DNA from: Mesostigma viride
Taxonomy: Eukaryota > Streptophyta > Mesostigmatophyceae > Mesostigmatales > Mesostigmataceae
Length of the DNA stretch: 64,000 nt
Direction of reading: 5' to 3'
Assembly (NCBI GenBank): GCA_009746045.1
Contig: RPFO01000175.1
Location: 1,832,898-1,896,897, forward strand
Positions 20,714 to 32,512 of this stretch are shown in pieces (position 1 is the first letter of the stretch; each line of letters begins with the position of its first letter). The notes below the pieces were generated by a model. That model saw only the letters and a list, made by a program, of their open reading frames with translations, searched no databases and was not told the DNA's origin. The position numbers and the translations under genes were made by a program.

Positions 20714-23348
20714 GGGGAGGTGGCACCCCAAAAACCTTAAAATTTGACATATGCTAATATCACTTGAAATTCATTTGCACAATGCTGAATTATGATTGGG
20801 GGCACTTAATAACATCTCTAGTGAGTTGTCCATGCACTTGTTGGGGGTACTACCGCCATATATACGCCAATAATGCGCTATAAATAGCAAAAGACGCTAA
20901 TTAGGGCTGCGTATGCCCCAGCCAATGCACTTATTTGTTGGCTACCAAAAATCAAGGTCATATAGTTCCCTGAGTTTGTAGCTTGCTGAGCTATTTACAT
21001 CATGGAAATGGCAAAACCTTGAACAGTTATTAATTTTCCCGCAAAACAGGTCATTTTTTACCGGACATTGGGAATAAACATATCATAAACACTTCCGATA
21101 AGGCCACAAAATCAACAAAAATTTCGGCTAACAGGGGGACAGCAGTGTTCCAAGTCCCAGGTCATTCCGACAAGTCTAGCTCAAGTTATTGCGTCAGACG
21201 TGTTTTCAGAAAAATGCCCGCTAAAACAGAAAATGTCACTATATCAGCCCTTGTAAGCATCCTGCACAAGGCAGGCAGGGCAAAACCGATCCCCCTTGGA
21301 CTCCTTAGTCAACGGGGGGTCAGCGCAGCACCCATGCAGTCCTCCCTTGCACCCCAATGTGCTGCACAGCAGGAAAGGGACACCGTCAATTTCATCCGGG
21401 GACGCACATGCAAGGCAAGGAATATCATCAACATCATTCTCATCATCACTACTACCTTCCCCATCGTCCCCCTGCCCCTCCCTTTGCATCACGTCGTGGC
21501 AGCCACCCTTAAAACAGGTCATTCCGACAAGTCTAGCTCAAGTAATAAGGTTATGCGTGCTAAAACCTGAACATAAGCTTAAGGGGGGGGTTCTTTGTAT
21601 ATGGCCACTTAGGCATGCTGTTTTCCATCCAAAAAGCCAGAAAGCATGCCCCACTCGATCACAAAACATAAGCAAACGGCTAGGCACCACATCTGCCCTC
21701 ACCTGCCCTCGACATGGCCAACCTTGCCAGCGCAAGCATAGCAACACGATCGCTAGGCATACATGCCAAGAGAGCATACACTATACTCTACCCAAGGTTA
21801 CCTTGTAAACTTCATGCCAAGAACTCAGCAAATCTATGATCAAAAGCACATATAATTAACTTTAGCACACTGATGACGACACATGCTCAAGGTTGGGGGT
21901 CACTGTGGCACGCACTGATGGGTTTCCTAGACGACCACTCACCACCTGACAAGGCGCTAAGGACCACTCAGAAAGCAAGTATACACAATCACACTTTACA
22001 TGCCATCCAACATGCATCAAATCCATGCTGAATATGTTATGAAATACAAATGGGTGGCCACGCACCTCATACTCCTTCACCGTCCCTCGAGCATGGCCAG
22101 ACTTGTACGTGAATAGCAATAATGATGATGGCACTTACATGCATTACCAGCATTTTCTATGTTTCTCCCAGGTTAGAGTGTAAGGGTTATGCCAACCAAG
22201 CTTACCAACACAGCAACAACTCCTTAACTGCCCTACCCGACATGGGCAACAAACTGGAACTATGGAGGGCAAGGAACCAAGGAGATCATGGCATACAAAG
22301 CTTGCATGCAGTCAACCATGTCAACCATGGTTGGCTCAGCACATTGCTGTCTTGTCACATCATCATAACAAGGAAAGCTCAAATAAACCAATGATGGCAG
22401 CTATCTACATGCAGTCACACAAATGCAATATCTCCAACATGATCGTCGATAAAAAAACTTCCTTCCCTGCACGATAAAATGCAAAGAAACCAGTGGCGGC
22501 CGTTCAGCTTCTGACCGCTGTGATGCCGCTGCGAGGAAAGGGTGCGTCACTATCACACAACAAGAAGCGTCCATACGCACAACATCCTTGCCAGAACACG
22601 TGCTATGAAATGCCTTATACCTTCCCGAAGAGCTATAGGCTGCGACTAAAGCGGCCCTGATCACGACATCAACGAAAACAAGCTAAAGCTGCCAGGTATT
22701 CGTCAACACGACGGCGAGCAACGGAGAGTTAACTGGCGGAAACTGACCAAAACGAACGCAAAAAACTTCCAACGATGAGCTCTTCGAAGAGAGAACTGAT
22801 AGTAGATAACAGTCGCCACAAATCTATATCTTGCCCTCGTAGATCCCTCGCCCAGGCGCGCAACAACGGCCGTTCTTCCATGGAAGGTTCCGACATGCAC
22901 TGCGCAGGCCTGAAGAAATACTTACCGAGAATGGCCGAAAATGTAGCAAAAAGCACCCGTTCGGTTTAGAATTCGATGATACCGATATGAATGCATCCTT
23001 CACGGTCAAAAAGACCCCCAAACTGAGAATTTACTGCCGCAATCACGAATTCTATTTTATTCCGCGCGACCAAAAAATGCAGATTACCCCCCATGCCGAT
23101 GGCAGTAAAAGAAAGCAGCGATATTGTAAACCAGCCACTTGCCGCCGCATCCCAACATCATTAAATCATCGTCTTCAGCATCCAAGCATTTTTTTTGCAT
23201 TTCTCTAGCCCTACATTGCTAGTTTCGCCTAAACGCAGTCGCCATGGCCACTTCCGCAAGTGGTGCGCGCACGGAGCACCCACTTTTCACGGTACGGCCG
23301 GTGCCGCGAATTTTTTCGCGCGGAAAATATTCGGCGCGCCACGTCCCC
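20714..23348. mobile_element. TTAA-target DNA transposon (piggyBac-like), element 2
   Basis: TTAA flanks both ends (20,710-20,713 and 23,349-23,352). The ends are inverted: GGGGAGGTGGC on the left and GCGCGCCACGTCCCC on the right. Subterminal sequence matches element 3 (26,781-28,694): CACTTGTTGGGGGTACTAC near the left end, GCAGTCGCCATGGCCACTTC and GCGCGGAAAATATTC near the right. No intact transposase is seen, but a small PHD-like frame lies inside. Confidence 0.7.
21244..21522 (-). pseudogene. PHD/RING-like zinc-finger fragment inside TTAA element 2
   Basis: A 92-codon frame contains an acidic stretch (DDGEGSSDDENDVDD) followed by a cysteine-rich module: CLAC, then CSTLGCKGGLHGCC, then CPAC. 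The spacing is that of a PHD finger (C2...C4-H-C...C2). It lies between two direct copies of a GGTCATTCCGACAAGTCTAG motif (21,163 and 21,518), so it may be an insertion inside the element. PiggyBac transposases carry a cysteine-rich RING/PHD-like C terminus, so this may be the last exon of a lost transposase; a captured host PHD exon is the alternative. Confidence 0.4.
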
Positions 23349-23352
23349 TTAA

Positions 23353-23430
23353 GTTACGTACCCGCGTTAAGTTACGACGCCCTGAAATTGGCGGCGATCG
23401 TAACTTACCGCGGGTATGACTGTATATGTT
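23353..23430. repeat. Opposite end of the palindromic MITE-like repeat
   Basis: The motifs ACCCGCGTTAAGTTACG and CGTAACTTACCGCGGG followed by TATGACTGTA mirror the segment at 8,554-8,692. Confidence 0.45.
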
Positions 23431-23485
23431 GAAAGAGCACCTGAATGACCTGATGCATGTCGGTAGGTGTACGCGAGACATCGCC

Positions 23486-23582
23486 ATTAATTAGAAACAT
23501 AACTCCGTTGGGAGTACATGTAGCACATATCCCTGAGAAGGGGCATACGGCTTTTAATACATTCTGGGCTACTTCCTGCAAG
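23486..23582 (-). repeat. Inverted 3' tail of an ORF1-only element
   Basis: This is the reverse complement of the tail at 34,660-34,760 (CTTCCTGCAAG, GAATGTATTAAAAGCC, GGGATATGTGCTACATG, CTCCCAACGGAGTTATGTTTC, then AATTAAT). It ends immediately before the sulfotransferase frame. Confidence 0.75.
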
Positions 23583-23619
23583 TGTGGACATCGCCATGTC
23601 CAGCTTTATTTGTCCGCGC

Positions 23620-24480
23620 ATGACCTTGCACAAACATTTATTAGTACTGGCCAGCGTATGCTGCTGCATTTTTTCTGCATGCAGCTTAAACGTCACGGTA
23701 GAGGGGGCTTGTGCGAAGGACGCACCCGTGGTCGTGGTGTTTGCCACCGTTCCCAGGTCGGGTAACTCTTGGACACGGGCGCTCGTCGAGGCGGCCACCG
23801 GCATTCGCACAGAAACGATATACGCCTCCCCCAACCGTCCAAACAACCACCCTTTATACGGGACAAGGAGCGCTCGCTGCGAAGGCCACTTGAGCTTTCG
23901 CGCGTGCAGGTACAAGGGAGCTCGTCGGGCTAGTGCAAATGACCCCGTGCTGATAAAGCAGCACTACCCATTCCTTCCTGAGAAATACAACATCACGAGC
24001 CACAAGGCCACGTTTTTTCTTAACAGCATCAGAAACCCTGTCGACAATTGTGGTGCGTTTCAAGATTATTTGAGGAGAAAGCATCATGGTAAAAATGTGG
24101 TGACGAAATTTCCGGAATTCGCGAAAGATTGGGCTTCCTTTTTCGACTACTGGGCCCATCCTGATGATACGGACATCAAGGCTACCCCTCGCCATGTTTT
24201 CCGGTACGAGGACCTCCTTAGCAACACCCAGCAGACCCTCAGTGAGATCCTCAATGCCACCTGCTTCTACCAGAAGCTCTCATTGACCCAAGATGATGTG
24301 GCGCGCGCTGTCCGGCTATTCCCACCACAACCCCACAAGCAGCTAGAGAGTCTGCCGGAAGTGGTCGATGTCACGGAGGGCGTGGCGTGGTTGTTCAAGA
24401 ATCACCGGGGGTTGTTGGAGCGGTACGGGTATGCCTCTGTGCTGGAGCCGCTGCTGCCAGGCCACAAGAAACGGATGTAA
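23620..24480 (+). CDS. Sulfotransferase, membrane-anchored or secretory, intronless
   Basis: A single uninterrupted frame of 286 codons from the ATG at 23,620 (another ATG at 23,596 is in frame; the further 5' extension lacks an ATG). It opens with a hydrophobic signal/anchor (HLLVLASVCCCIF). It then has the 5'-phosphosulfate loop TVPRSGNSW (about residues 43-51), the 3'-phosphate-binding IRNPVDN (about 137-143) and a downstream FRYEDLL. These are the PAPS-binding signatures of sulfotransferases, which move sulfate from PAPS to carbohydrate or protein acceptors, usually in the Golgi. It looks intact, the only plausible host gene here. Absence of introns and an immediately upstream retroelement tail (ends 23,582) suggest a retrocopy or a promoter supplied by the repeat. 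The acceptor substrate cannot be told. Confidence 0.8.
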   Translation: MTLHKHLLVLASVCCCIFSACSLNVTVEGACAKDAPVVVVFATVPRSGNSWTRALVEAATGIRTETIYASPNRPNNHPLYGTRSARCEGHLSFRACRYKGARRASANDPVLIKQHYPFLPEKYNITSHKATFFLNSIRNPVDNCGAFQDYLRRKHHGKNVVTKFPEFAKDWASFFDYWAHPDDTDIKATPRHVFRYEDLLSNTQQTLSEILNATCFYQKLSLTQDDVARAVRLFPPQPHKQLESLPEVVDVTEGVAWLFKNHRGLLERYGYASVLEPLLPGHKKRM

Positions 24481-24825
24481 TTGCTATGCAGGCACACCGC
24501 GTCACTCGTCAGAGGCATAACATGTCCTGAAATCAAATGGGGACCTTGTACAGAAGACTGCATTGGTTACTGCAGTTATTTGTGTTATGTCTAGGATGGA
24601 TTTGGTGGACTGTTACAGTGCATGACATCATGGCAACCATGGTGATGTGGGAGTTGTGTTTTCTTGCCAAGTCCTAATGAAACCTGCCACTGTCACGAGG
24701 CATCGGCTTGGCATGCATAACAAGCAGTTATGACATCGCACGCGGCCCTTGCTTGTGGGTCCAGGGTCATGTAACAGCTAAAAATGATGTGTAAAGTCAT
24801 AGCGATCTCACGGCCATATGGATGT
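24481..24825. other. 3' flank of the sulfotransferase gene, non-coding
   Basis: No gene is seen. The stop codon lies in an ATGTAATTG context; TGTAA is the usual chlorophyte poly(A) signal, but a signal overlapping the stop codon is not convincing. Confidence 0.4.
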
Positions 24826-25680
24826 GCATGCCAGAACGAGCCATGAGCCACGAGATAGTCATGGCTGACGGCGGCGCCCATAACTTTCACGTTTAGGCTC
24901 CAAATTTTGCCGGCGCTTATCACAATCGCTTCGTCTTTCTAATACGCACACGTTGATATACTGTCCCGAGGCTATCACGCAATATAATGGCCAGCAAACG
25001 CACCACGACGCAGCGCAATCGGGCTCTGAACTCTGAAGCTACGCCACCCGGCCTGACGGGCCGCCCTGCCACTAATCAAGCTTTAGTGGTATATTCGGCT
25101 ACGCCCGCTAGCTGGACGACCACGGCCTCGCCAAAACCCAAACGCTTTCGCCCCACCGGCACCAAACCGCTAATGCGTCTCCTCGACGATGGCAACGTTC
25201 CCCGTTTTCTGGTTGCACCGGACGACCGCAACATTGCCGACATTTTTGATTCCCCATGGCCCCTCCATGCTGGCAGGGGAGACCTCCGAGACCCTCGAGC
25301 AGGCGTTAAGGGACAACATCCTTGCCGCCATGGCTCTCACAGGTCAGGCCAGCATGCGGGTTTACCGCCTTCCCCGCTTGCGGGATAAGGCGGGACCGCC
25401 CCCGCTGATCCTCACCTTTGAAGCCATGGTGGACAAGATGACATTAATCAAAGGCCGCAAGAGGCTTGCAGGGCTCCCCTACACGCTGGACGACGACTTA
25501 ATTAACGCTGGCACAGCAACAACGGCGACGGGAGCTATGGCCGACCTACCTCAAGCTCCGGCAGACTGCAGGGAGGAAGCCGGTGTACTGGAGGGGGGCG
25601 GACATCTACGTCGACCACAAGCCCTGGCAGGCCACCCCAGCCTAGGGACATCCTTATTAGTATAGTAGCAATGCAGAATA
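24826..25680 (+). pseudogene. ORF1-only element, copy B (diverged, internally deleted)
   Basis: The 5' leader (AGCCACGAGATAGTCATGGC ... CATAACTTTCACGTTTAG) matches those of copies C and E. The first frame starts at 24,987 (MASKRTTTQRNRALNS) with a basic PKRFRP motif. After a frame change near 25,230 the C-terminal part reads LEQALRDNILAAMALTG, AGPPPLILTFEAMVDKMTL and PYTLDDDL, the RRM/C-terminal domain of the same protein family. The coiled-coil middle is missing, so this copy is an internal deletion. It cannot make a full protein. Confidence 0.6.
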
Positions 25681-25904
25681 GTCAGGCTTAGCCTTAGACG
25701 TGGCCCATGCCCACTTATACGCCCATGATGGGATTAATCAGACCCACGAGCCAGGAGCCACGAGCCACGAGATAGCCATGGCTGACGGCGGAGCTCATAA
25801 CTTTCACGTTTGAGCACCGAATTTAGCCGTGAATATCACAATCGACGCGTCTTTCTACGACGCACATGCTGATATAATTTTCCGCAGCTATTACGCAATA
25901 TACG

Positions 25905-26780
25905 ATGAGCAAACGCTTATCGACGCAACGCAGCCTGACGGCTGTGCTCGGCAGTGAAAATACGTCTGCAGCTCCGGCTGCAGCTTCGCCTTCAGGTCCG
26001 GCAGGCAATGATGACACTAGTCGCGCACTGGTGGTCGTCCAGCACCCTCCCGAGCTTCCTGCCTCGCCCTCAGCCTCGCCTGAGCCAAAACGCAGCCGCC
26101 CAACCGAACCGAGCTGGTCTGAGCGCGACTTTGACGTTGACGGGTTATTTTCCACCTTCGACGATGCCAGACCCAGCTTTTTCGACATGCCACCCATCAA
26201 GATACTGGAGCTCATGTTTTATGGGTCATACGCCATCCTTTTCGACCTGTGCCAGCGCCTTCAAAGCCATAGCCGCCTCCGCACTGGACCTGACGGCCGG
26301 TTTTCAATCCGACAACATGCTGAGAACCTGGCCCGCTGGTCTCGCCCCCGTCTTCAGGTCGCCGCCCTCTTTTCCATCCTTCAGCGCTCTGTCACGGACC
26401 TCTGGACCCCCTTCCCCCTTGACCGAATCCACCTTCCTCCTCCACCTCCAAGAAACCATCTCACAGCACGTGACGCCCCTAGCTGCAGATGTGGCAGCTG
26501 TGGGTCGCACGCTGGCTGCTGAGCTCCCCACCATCCCCACCGCCACCGCCACCCTCCTCGCCTCCACCCCCCCCCTCCGCCTCCACCGACTCCATCACCG
26601 CCCAGCTCCGCGACATTGACCAGTGTCTTAACCCATCGCTAGGATAATGCCATCGCTATCGAGGTCCTGCAGAACACCGCGGGCCTCACCGCCCAGGCGG
26701 TGAAGGACATTGCCGCCAAGCCAGCCTCTGCTGGCCTGGCCGGCGATGCTCCTCCCATCACCACCTGGGCGGATGCTTAA
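25905..26780 (+). pseudogene. ORF1 protein of copy C, N-terminal and coiled-coil parts
   Basis: Starts MSKRLSTQRSLTAVLGSEN, has a Pro/Ser/Ala-rich linker and a nuclear-localisation-like PEPKRSRP, then FDDARPSFFDMPPIKILEL, as in the better copy at 59,261. Frame changes near 26,240 and 26,500 interrupt it. The tail (26,600-26,780) encodes the coiled-coil lead-in seen at 59,940-60,050, and the RRM domain resumes at 33,884. I do not recognise the N-terminal domain. Confidence 0.5.
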
Positions 26781-28694
26781 GGGGACTCGCACGTCCAAAA
26801 GCCTGAAAAACTGACCTTAATGAATATCAGTTCCAATGCACTTGGGAACCATCTAGTGATGATTTAGTACCATAAATATGATGTTTTGACATTCATGCCA
26901 CCACTTGTTGGGGGTACTACCCCCAACCACGCACCGGTGGCGAGCTAAAAATAGAAAAAGACGCTATTTATGAGATATTTTGCCCAAGACAAACCACTTA
27001 TCCAAATGACCTGCCCATACATTCCTGCAAAGTTCCCCCACTTCTAAAAAATCTGGGCTATTCACATGGTCAAAATAATCACATTTGTTTGAGTTATTAA
27101 CTTTCCCGCAAAATGGGTACTTTTTTGTGCCAAAAAAAATAAATCAAATCATCAACACATCGAATGGGGTCATCCATACATGCGAAATTCCACTGAGTGG
27201 GGGGAAACACAACCCCAAAGTTTGAGCTCATTCTGACAAGCGTAGCTTAAGTTATTGATTTTTCTGTGATGCCACCTGGGTAGACGCTAAAAGAGAATTG
27301 AGCTAGTGCTGAGCCAAAATGACATCTGTTTGCTACCCTAGACACCCCAAAACATGCCCACTTTGATCACGCAGTGTGAGGAGGATGTCCGGAGCCTCAT
27401 ACGCCCCACCCCTCAATCGGCACAGCCAGCCTTGTGAGTCTACCCTTAACAACAAGGCCGGTAGGACGACACGCCTGAGCAGCATATGTAATGCCTATCT
27501 CAGGCTAATAATGTGTGATTTTGTGCCAACAACCAAGTTGTTTCACCCAACAACACATTAAAAACCCTCTTCCAAAATGCCCAACGAGCCGGACACGTGG
27601 AGGACCACACACGCAGTATATAAAGAGAAAATAAGCTGACTTTTTATCCAGCCAACCTGTGGCTAGCTGCTCTGGTTAGCATGACAAAGGCTATCATTTA
27701 CTCAGTGGGAAAGGTGAAGAGACCATTGGAACAACCTACCTGACGCATGTGCCACCAAAGCATTGTGTCCCGCAAAATGCACACTGCCTCCTTTCTAACA
27801 AGCACGAGCCACTTTCTTTAGGAGACAGGTGCCAGCTCGTCAGTGTCTGGGGAAAATGATGCCGCTGCTTAGGAAGACCGCGTGAATTTCCTCGAACACA
27901 ACTGTCTATAAAGCAAAAGAAATTTCAGAGAAGCATGGAAATAAAAGCATTACACCTTCCCGACAGGTTGCGGGCCACGCGCTGCAGAAAGCCAGCCATG
28001 TCACAGACGAACTTGCTAAAAGACATCCAGGAATCCAGCGATGCAGCGCCAGGACCCGCAACTTCCTGGCTGCATCTGGCCGGAAAGAAGGCAAAAAGCT
28101 TACGCTCAACGAGCTAAGAAAGCAGGAAAACGCTAGATTAGGACGTTTAATACAAGAACGTACCATAACGGGCATATATTCGTGCCCAGACGCACAAGAA
28201 AGGCCACCCTTTCATGGAGAGGTTGGGCACTCATCGCGCAGGCCTAATATTATCTTACGGCAAAATGACGGGAAAGGTCAAGATAGCAGCGGGAATTTTT
28301 ACGGCTTTAGAAACATCATTAAACTAGCTTTCCTTACGACCATCAAAACTGGCAACAATCGACAATCACACCGGCACTCCGGCAGGCATCCATTATACTT
28401 TATTGATCCCGACAGAAATTCAGGCCGGACCCCCCCTGCCGATGGCAAAGAAAAAAAGCCCGCGACATCATAGATCGCAACCATCCCACCGTAAATTAGA
28501 ATCAGTAGCTAATTTTCTCCAACAATCGAGCATTTTTTCTGCTTTCCGCGAGCCAGATTTGTCACGTTTCGTCTAAAAGCAGTCGCCATGGCCACTTCCG
28601 CAAGGGGTGCGCGCACCGTGCACCCACTTTTCACGGTACGGAGGGTACCGCGGAATTTTTTTGGCGCGGAAAATATTCGCCGCGCCGAGTCCCC
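26781..28694. mobile_element. TTAA-target DNA transposon (piggyBac-like), element 3
   Basis: 1,914 bp flanked by TTAA (26,777-26,780 and 28,695-28,698), with GGGGACTCG / CGAGTCCCC ends. The uninterrupted site is visible in copy E near 60,120 (ATGCTTAAGCAGCAT). It shares subterminal blocks with element 2. No transposase is visible; no internal frame is convincing. Confidence 0.8.
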
Positions 28695-28879
28695 TTAAGC
28701 AGCACACCACCTCCACCACCTCCGCCGTCGCAGCCCAGCTCCAACGGCAGACGCTTGACCTCCGCGAGGAGGCCGAGCTTGCCAATTAATTAATTAATTA
28801 ATAGACACGTGACTGCGTCACGTGAGCATAAGTCCTCAGTGGGAGGGGAACATGGGATGGAATGGATGGTATAAGCTAT

Positions 28880-31800
28880 CTAGGTCCTAGTTACAGGGGT
28901 GTGGGCACCGCGGCCCGAATCGCTATGAATGCCATACTTGGTCACACGCGGACTGAGCCCCACAGGCTTGGGGGTGGTCTCCTTCATCACTACTTGCCAT
29001 CTATCCTTGCGCACCATCTGCCTCCATATTACAGACAAACCAGGAGGCTGCCCGGGGGTGAGCCCGTCACGTCTAGTGTAGCACATGTCCATGCCGAGTC
29101 TATCACGAAAAGTCCACGGGTGGCGGCCCTGCCGCGCGCGGCCGGGGGCACGCCAGGTGAGGACATATCGCCCAGGCTGGGCGGGCTTGGTGCCAGCTAG
29201 TCTATCTGATGTATCTACCTGATCTGTGCGGGCCAGGTGCCCGGCTAGGCCCAGGCGCCTGTGCCTAATAATGTGGGAAACATAGGGCAAATCAGCGTAC
29301 AAATCCTCATTACTAATGTGCAAACCAAAGGGGATGTTAAGGGCCTTGCGCAGCATCTTGGTGACGGCGCCGTCGAGTCGTTGCTCCAGCTCCTGCATCA
29401 GTGTCCACGTCTCGGCGCCGTAGGTCAGGATCGTCAGAATGACGACCTTGAAGAGGTCACGCTTGACGATCCGGGGTAGGGCGGGGTTGCTCCACCAGCG
29501 GCGGTGGTCATGGAGGTGCGCCCACGCCATGCCGATCCGTGTCGTCATGTCGTCCTCGCAGTCGGGAAGCCAACTGCCGAGCAGCTTGAAGCGGCCTGAA
29601 GGAGGGTAGTTGACCTCGGCATCGTCTAAGAGGCGGAGTGTGGGTGGGGGCCCTGCCATGCCGAGGGCCAGGGCCTCCGTTTTGGGGCTGATTTCTAGAC
29701 CAACCGCCCGAGCCTCGAGCGCCAGGCAGTCCAGCCAAAGTTGGGCAGACTCCGGCTTCTCGATGAGCGTGATGTCGTCGGCATAAATGAGGTCAGCTAG
29801 TAAATTCTGCTTGTTAGTCGGCCCCCCTTCCCCAAGCTCGTTCGTGATCGCTAGGCCAGGGGCACGGCCTGCAATGCTAGCAAAGCGAGCACGTGCCTGG
29901 CGCATAACATAATCCACTACAATAATAAACAGGTACGGCGACAGGACGCAACCCTGCCAGACGCCGGTCTGCAGTGGGCATGGCGGGGTAATGCCGTGTT
30001 GAGTGCGCACCGAAGTGGTCGACCCCTCATACAGCGTGCGGATGACGGTAATCAGGGGAGTGGGGACGCGAGCGCGAGCAAGTACAGCCCATAGAGCGTC
30101 CCAGAGGACAGAATCAAAAGCCTTGATGAAGTCGACGAAGATCAGGATGGCGGGAAACTCACCAGGTTGCAGGAGAGCGATTTCCTCGAAGAGGCGACGC
30201 GCGACGAAGATGGCCATGACGGTGTTGCGCCCAGGACGGAAGCCCATTTGACTTTCCCCAAGGTGACAGTCGAGAGCAGAACGAAGGCGGTTGAGGATCA
30301 TGCGCATGAACAACTTAAGTGCGGCGCTCTGGATGCAGACTCCTCTGTAGTTGGCGGGGTCGTCAGGGGAACCTTTGTTTTTGTACAGCATAATACGGTA
30401 GCTGTGCTGCCACTCAGGAATCGGCGGCGCGTCGGCAAGCAGGATCCGGTTGCAGACGTCAAGCAGGAACCCCGTGAGCGCCGTCAGCTTAATCACCGGG
30501 GCTGGGAGCTGGTCAGGTCCAACGGCGGCATAAAAGCGGAGTTGCTTGGCGGCGGTGCTCAGCTCGAGCTCGGTGAACGGCGGGAGCTCGTTGGGGTGGC
30601 CAGGGGTTCCGTCAGGGCTGGGTACGTGTAGTCCTGCTCAGCGGCGGGCGGCGTGGGCGGCGCAGGGACGTCCGCAGGCGCTACTGCCAGGCGTGCGGCC
30701 GCCAGAGGGCCAAGCGGCGGAGGCGGCGGGGGGGCGCCGAGCAGCCGGGACTGGGAGGAATACCACTGGTCGAGCTGCTGCTGCGGTGAGCCAGAGAGCG
30801 TCCGCGGCGCCGGCTGCGCGCCGCCGGCGGGCCGTTGGGCGTGACGCAGGCGGGTCCAGGCGTACTTGCCGTGCTGGTCCTTGAGGTGGGCGAAGTACTC
30901 GCGGACATGAAGGTCCTCCTGCTCCTTGGTCGCCTGCCGGATGGCCGAGTGGTAATCGGCTTTGAGGCGGGCGTAGCGGGCGGGGTCGCTGTTGTCGCGC
31001 AGGGCTTGCCGGGCCTGGATGACGGCGGGGAGCCGGTGCAGGCTGGTGAAGCGGGGCGGGCGGCGGGGGGGCAGTAGGGCCCCGGCCGCGGGCAGCTTGT
31101 CAGCGAGGTGCCGAAGGGCCGATGCCGGGCCGGCAGCGAACAGCTGGGCGTGGCTGGCCGGGATGTCCAGCGCGTCGACGAACGCCTCTGCGGCGCGCTT
31201 GTGGGCGCGTTTTTCAGGGAAGTCCTCCAGAGCGTCGTCAGATTTCTCGAGCAACTGAAGTGTGCGCAAATCAGGGGTGCCACGTGCTTACGAAAGGGCG
31301 AGGGGAATCGCAGGCGGATGCGGGCGGTGACGATGCGATGATCGGAGCGCACCAGGGGGATCACATGCGAGCGAGCAGCTAGTACAGATCCTTGATGACG
31401 CTTGCGCATTACAACATAGTCAATGCAGCGTTCAGTGCCAGTTGGCGAGGTGTGTGTGACCAAAGCATCTGGACTATGTGGAAAGCGGTGTTGGCAGTGA
31501 CCAAATCGCATGTCGTAAGCAAATCAGCAAAAAGTTCAGTGTTGGCATTGGAGACCGTACCGTTGGGGGCGTGCTGACATCCGCCAGTACCCGGTGGTAG
31601 CGTGGCGTTGGCGTCCAGCAGCAGAGCGAGGTAGTTGCGACCAGGGATGCCGTTCGCCAGGTTCTCCAGCGCTGCAAAGAAGTCCTTGCGGTCTTGTTCT
31701 GGGTGGCCGGAGTGGGGTGCGTAACCAACGCCCACCGTCAGGGCGTAGGTCGAGTGGCCCTCCATCGAATGAAAAGTGGCCACGAGGAGCCGAGCGTTGA

Positions 31801-32512
31801 CCAGCTGGGGTTCGCCCATGTGGCGTACGGCGAGCGGGGAGCAGAGGAGACCGACGCCCCCGTTCCCGGTGCCGTCGCCGCCTCCGTAGTAGAACCGCCA
31901 GCCGTCGATGTCGTCAGCAACAAGGGCAGTTGATCCGCGGGCCGATGCAGTGCGCCTGTGTTCTTGGATTCCCAGGATGGCGATATTATTGTCGATGCAG
32001 AAACCAATAAGATTGGAGACTCGATGGCACTGACAGTCGTCACTGCGCAGGCAGTGACAGCGGTCAGCGTCGGGCTGGAGCGTGCGGGCGTTGAAGGTGG
32101 CGATGACCAAGGGCGCGCGTTGACCGAAAAGGGGGGTGCAGGCGGGGGTGGGGGCGGAGATGGAGCAGGGTGGTGATGGGGGTGGGGGTGGAGGTGGTGG
32201 GGTAGGGGGGGCGGGTTGGGGACTTATGCTTTCAATCACCGTTTCGATTCTTCCTGCCAACGCGTCGAGGCGACGCCGACGGTTGGCTCGGGTGGCCAGG
32301 TAGAATGAGTCTGCGTCTGCACGCATAAGAAATGCGTGCAGTCTGAGGAGGTTTCGGAGGCGGCCGCGCGAGGCGGGGCGAACCTGGCTCACTGCCGACC
32401 CGTTGCTCTCTCTCCGACAGCCCGAGGGCTGCGAAGGCAAAGGGGCGGGAAGGGGAGTTAGGCAGATCCCACTGCTAAAGCCGCGGAGCCGCGGGGCCGC
32501 GAGCGTCGTCAT
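28880..32512 (-). pseudogene. LINE A ORF2: APE-type endonuclease and reverse transcriptase, three frameshifts
   Basis: From the ATG at 32,512: a Pro-rich linker, then the endonuclease with VIATFNART, ILGIQEHRR, VGVGYAPHSG and LALLLDANAT. In the next frame it reads THTSPTGTERCIDYV and VRSDHRIVTARI (the catalytic SDH). A linker region follows (31,269-30,559), then the reverse transcriptase (from about 30,496) with LYKNKGSPDDPANYRGV, FVDFIKAFDSVLWDAL, TGVWQGCVLSP and the catalytic YADDI near 29,790. The C terminus contains GAETWTLMQELEQRL and a His/Arg-rich IIRHRRLGLAGHLAR. Frame changes near 31,520, 31,270 and 30,560 are each equal to one missing base, so the gene may be intact in the organism. 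Confidence 0.85.
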
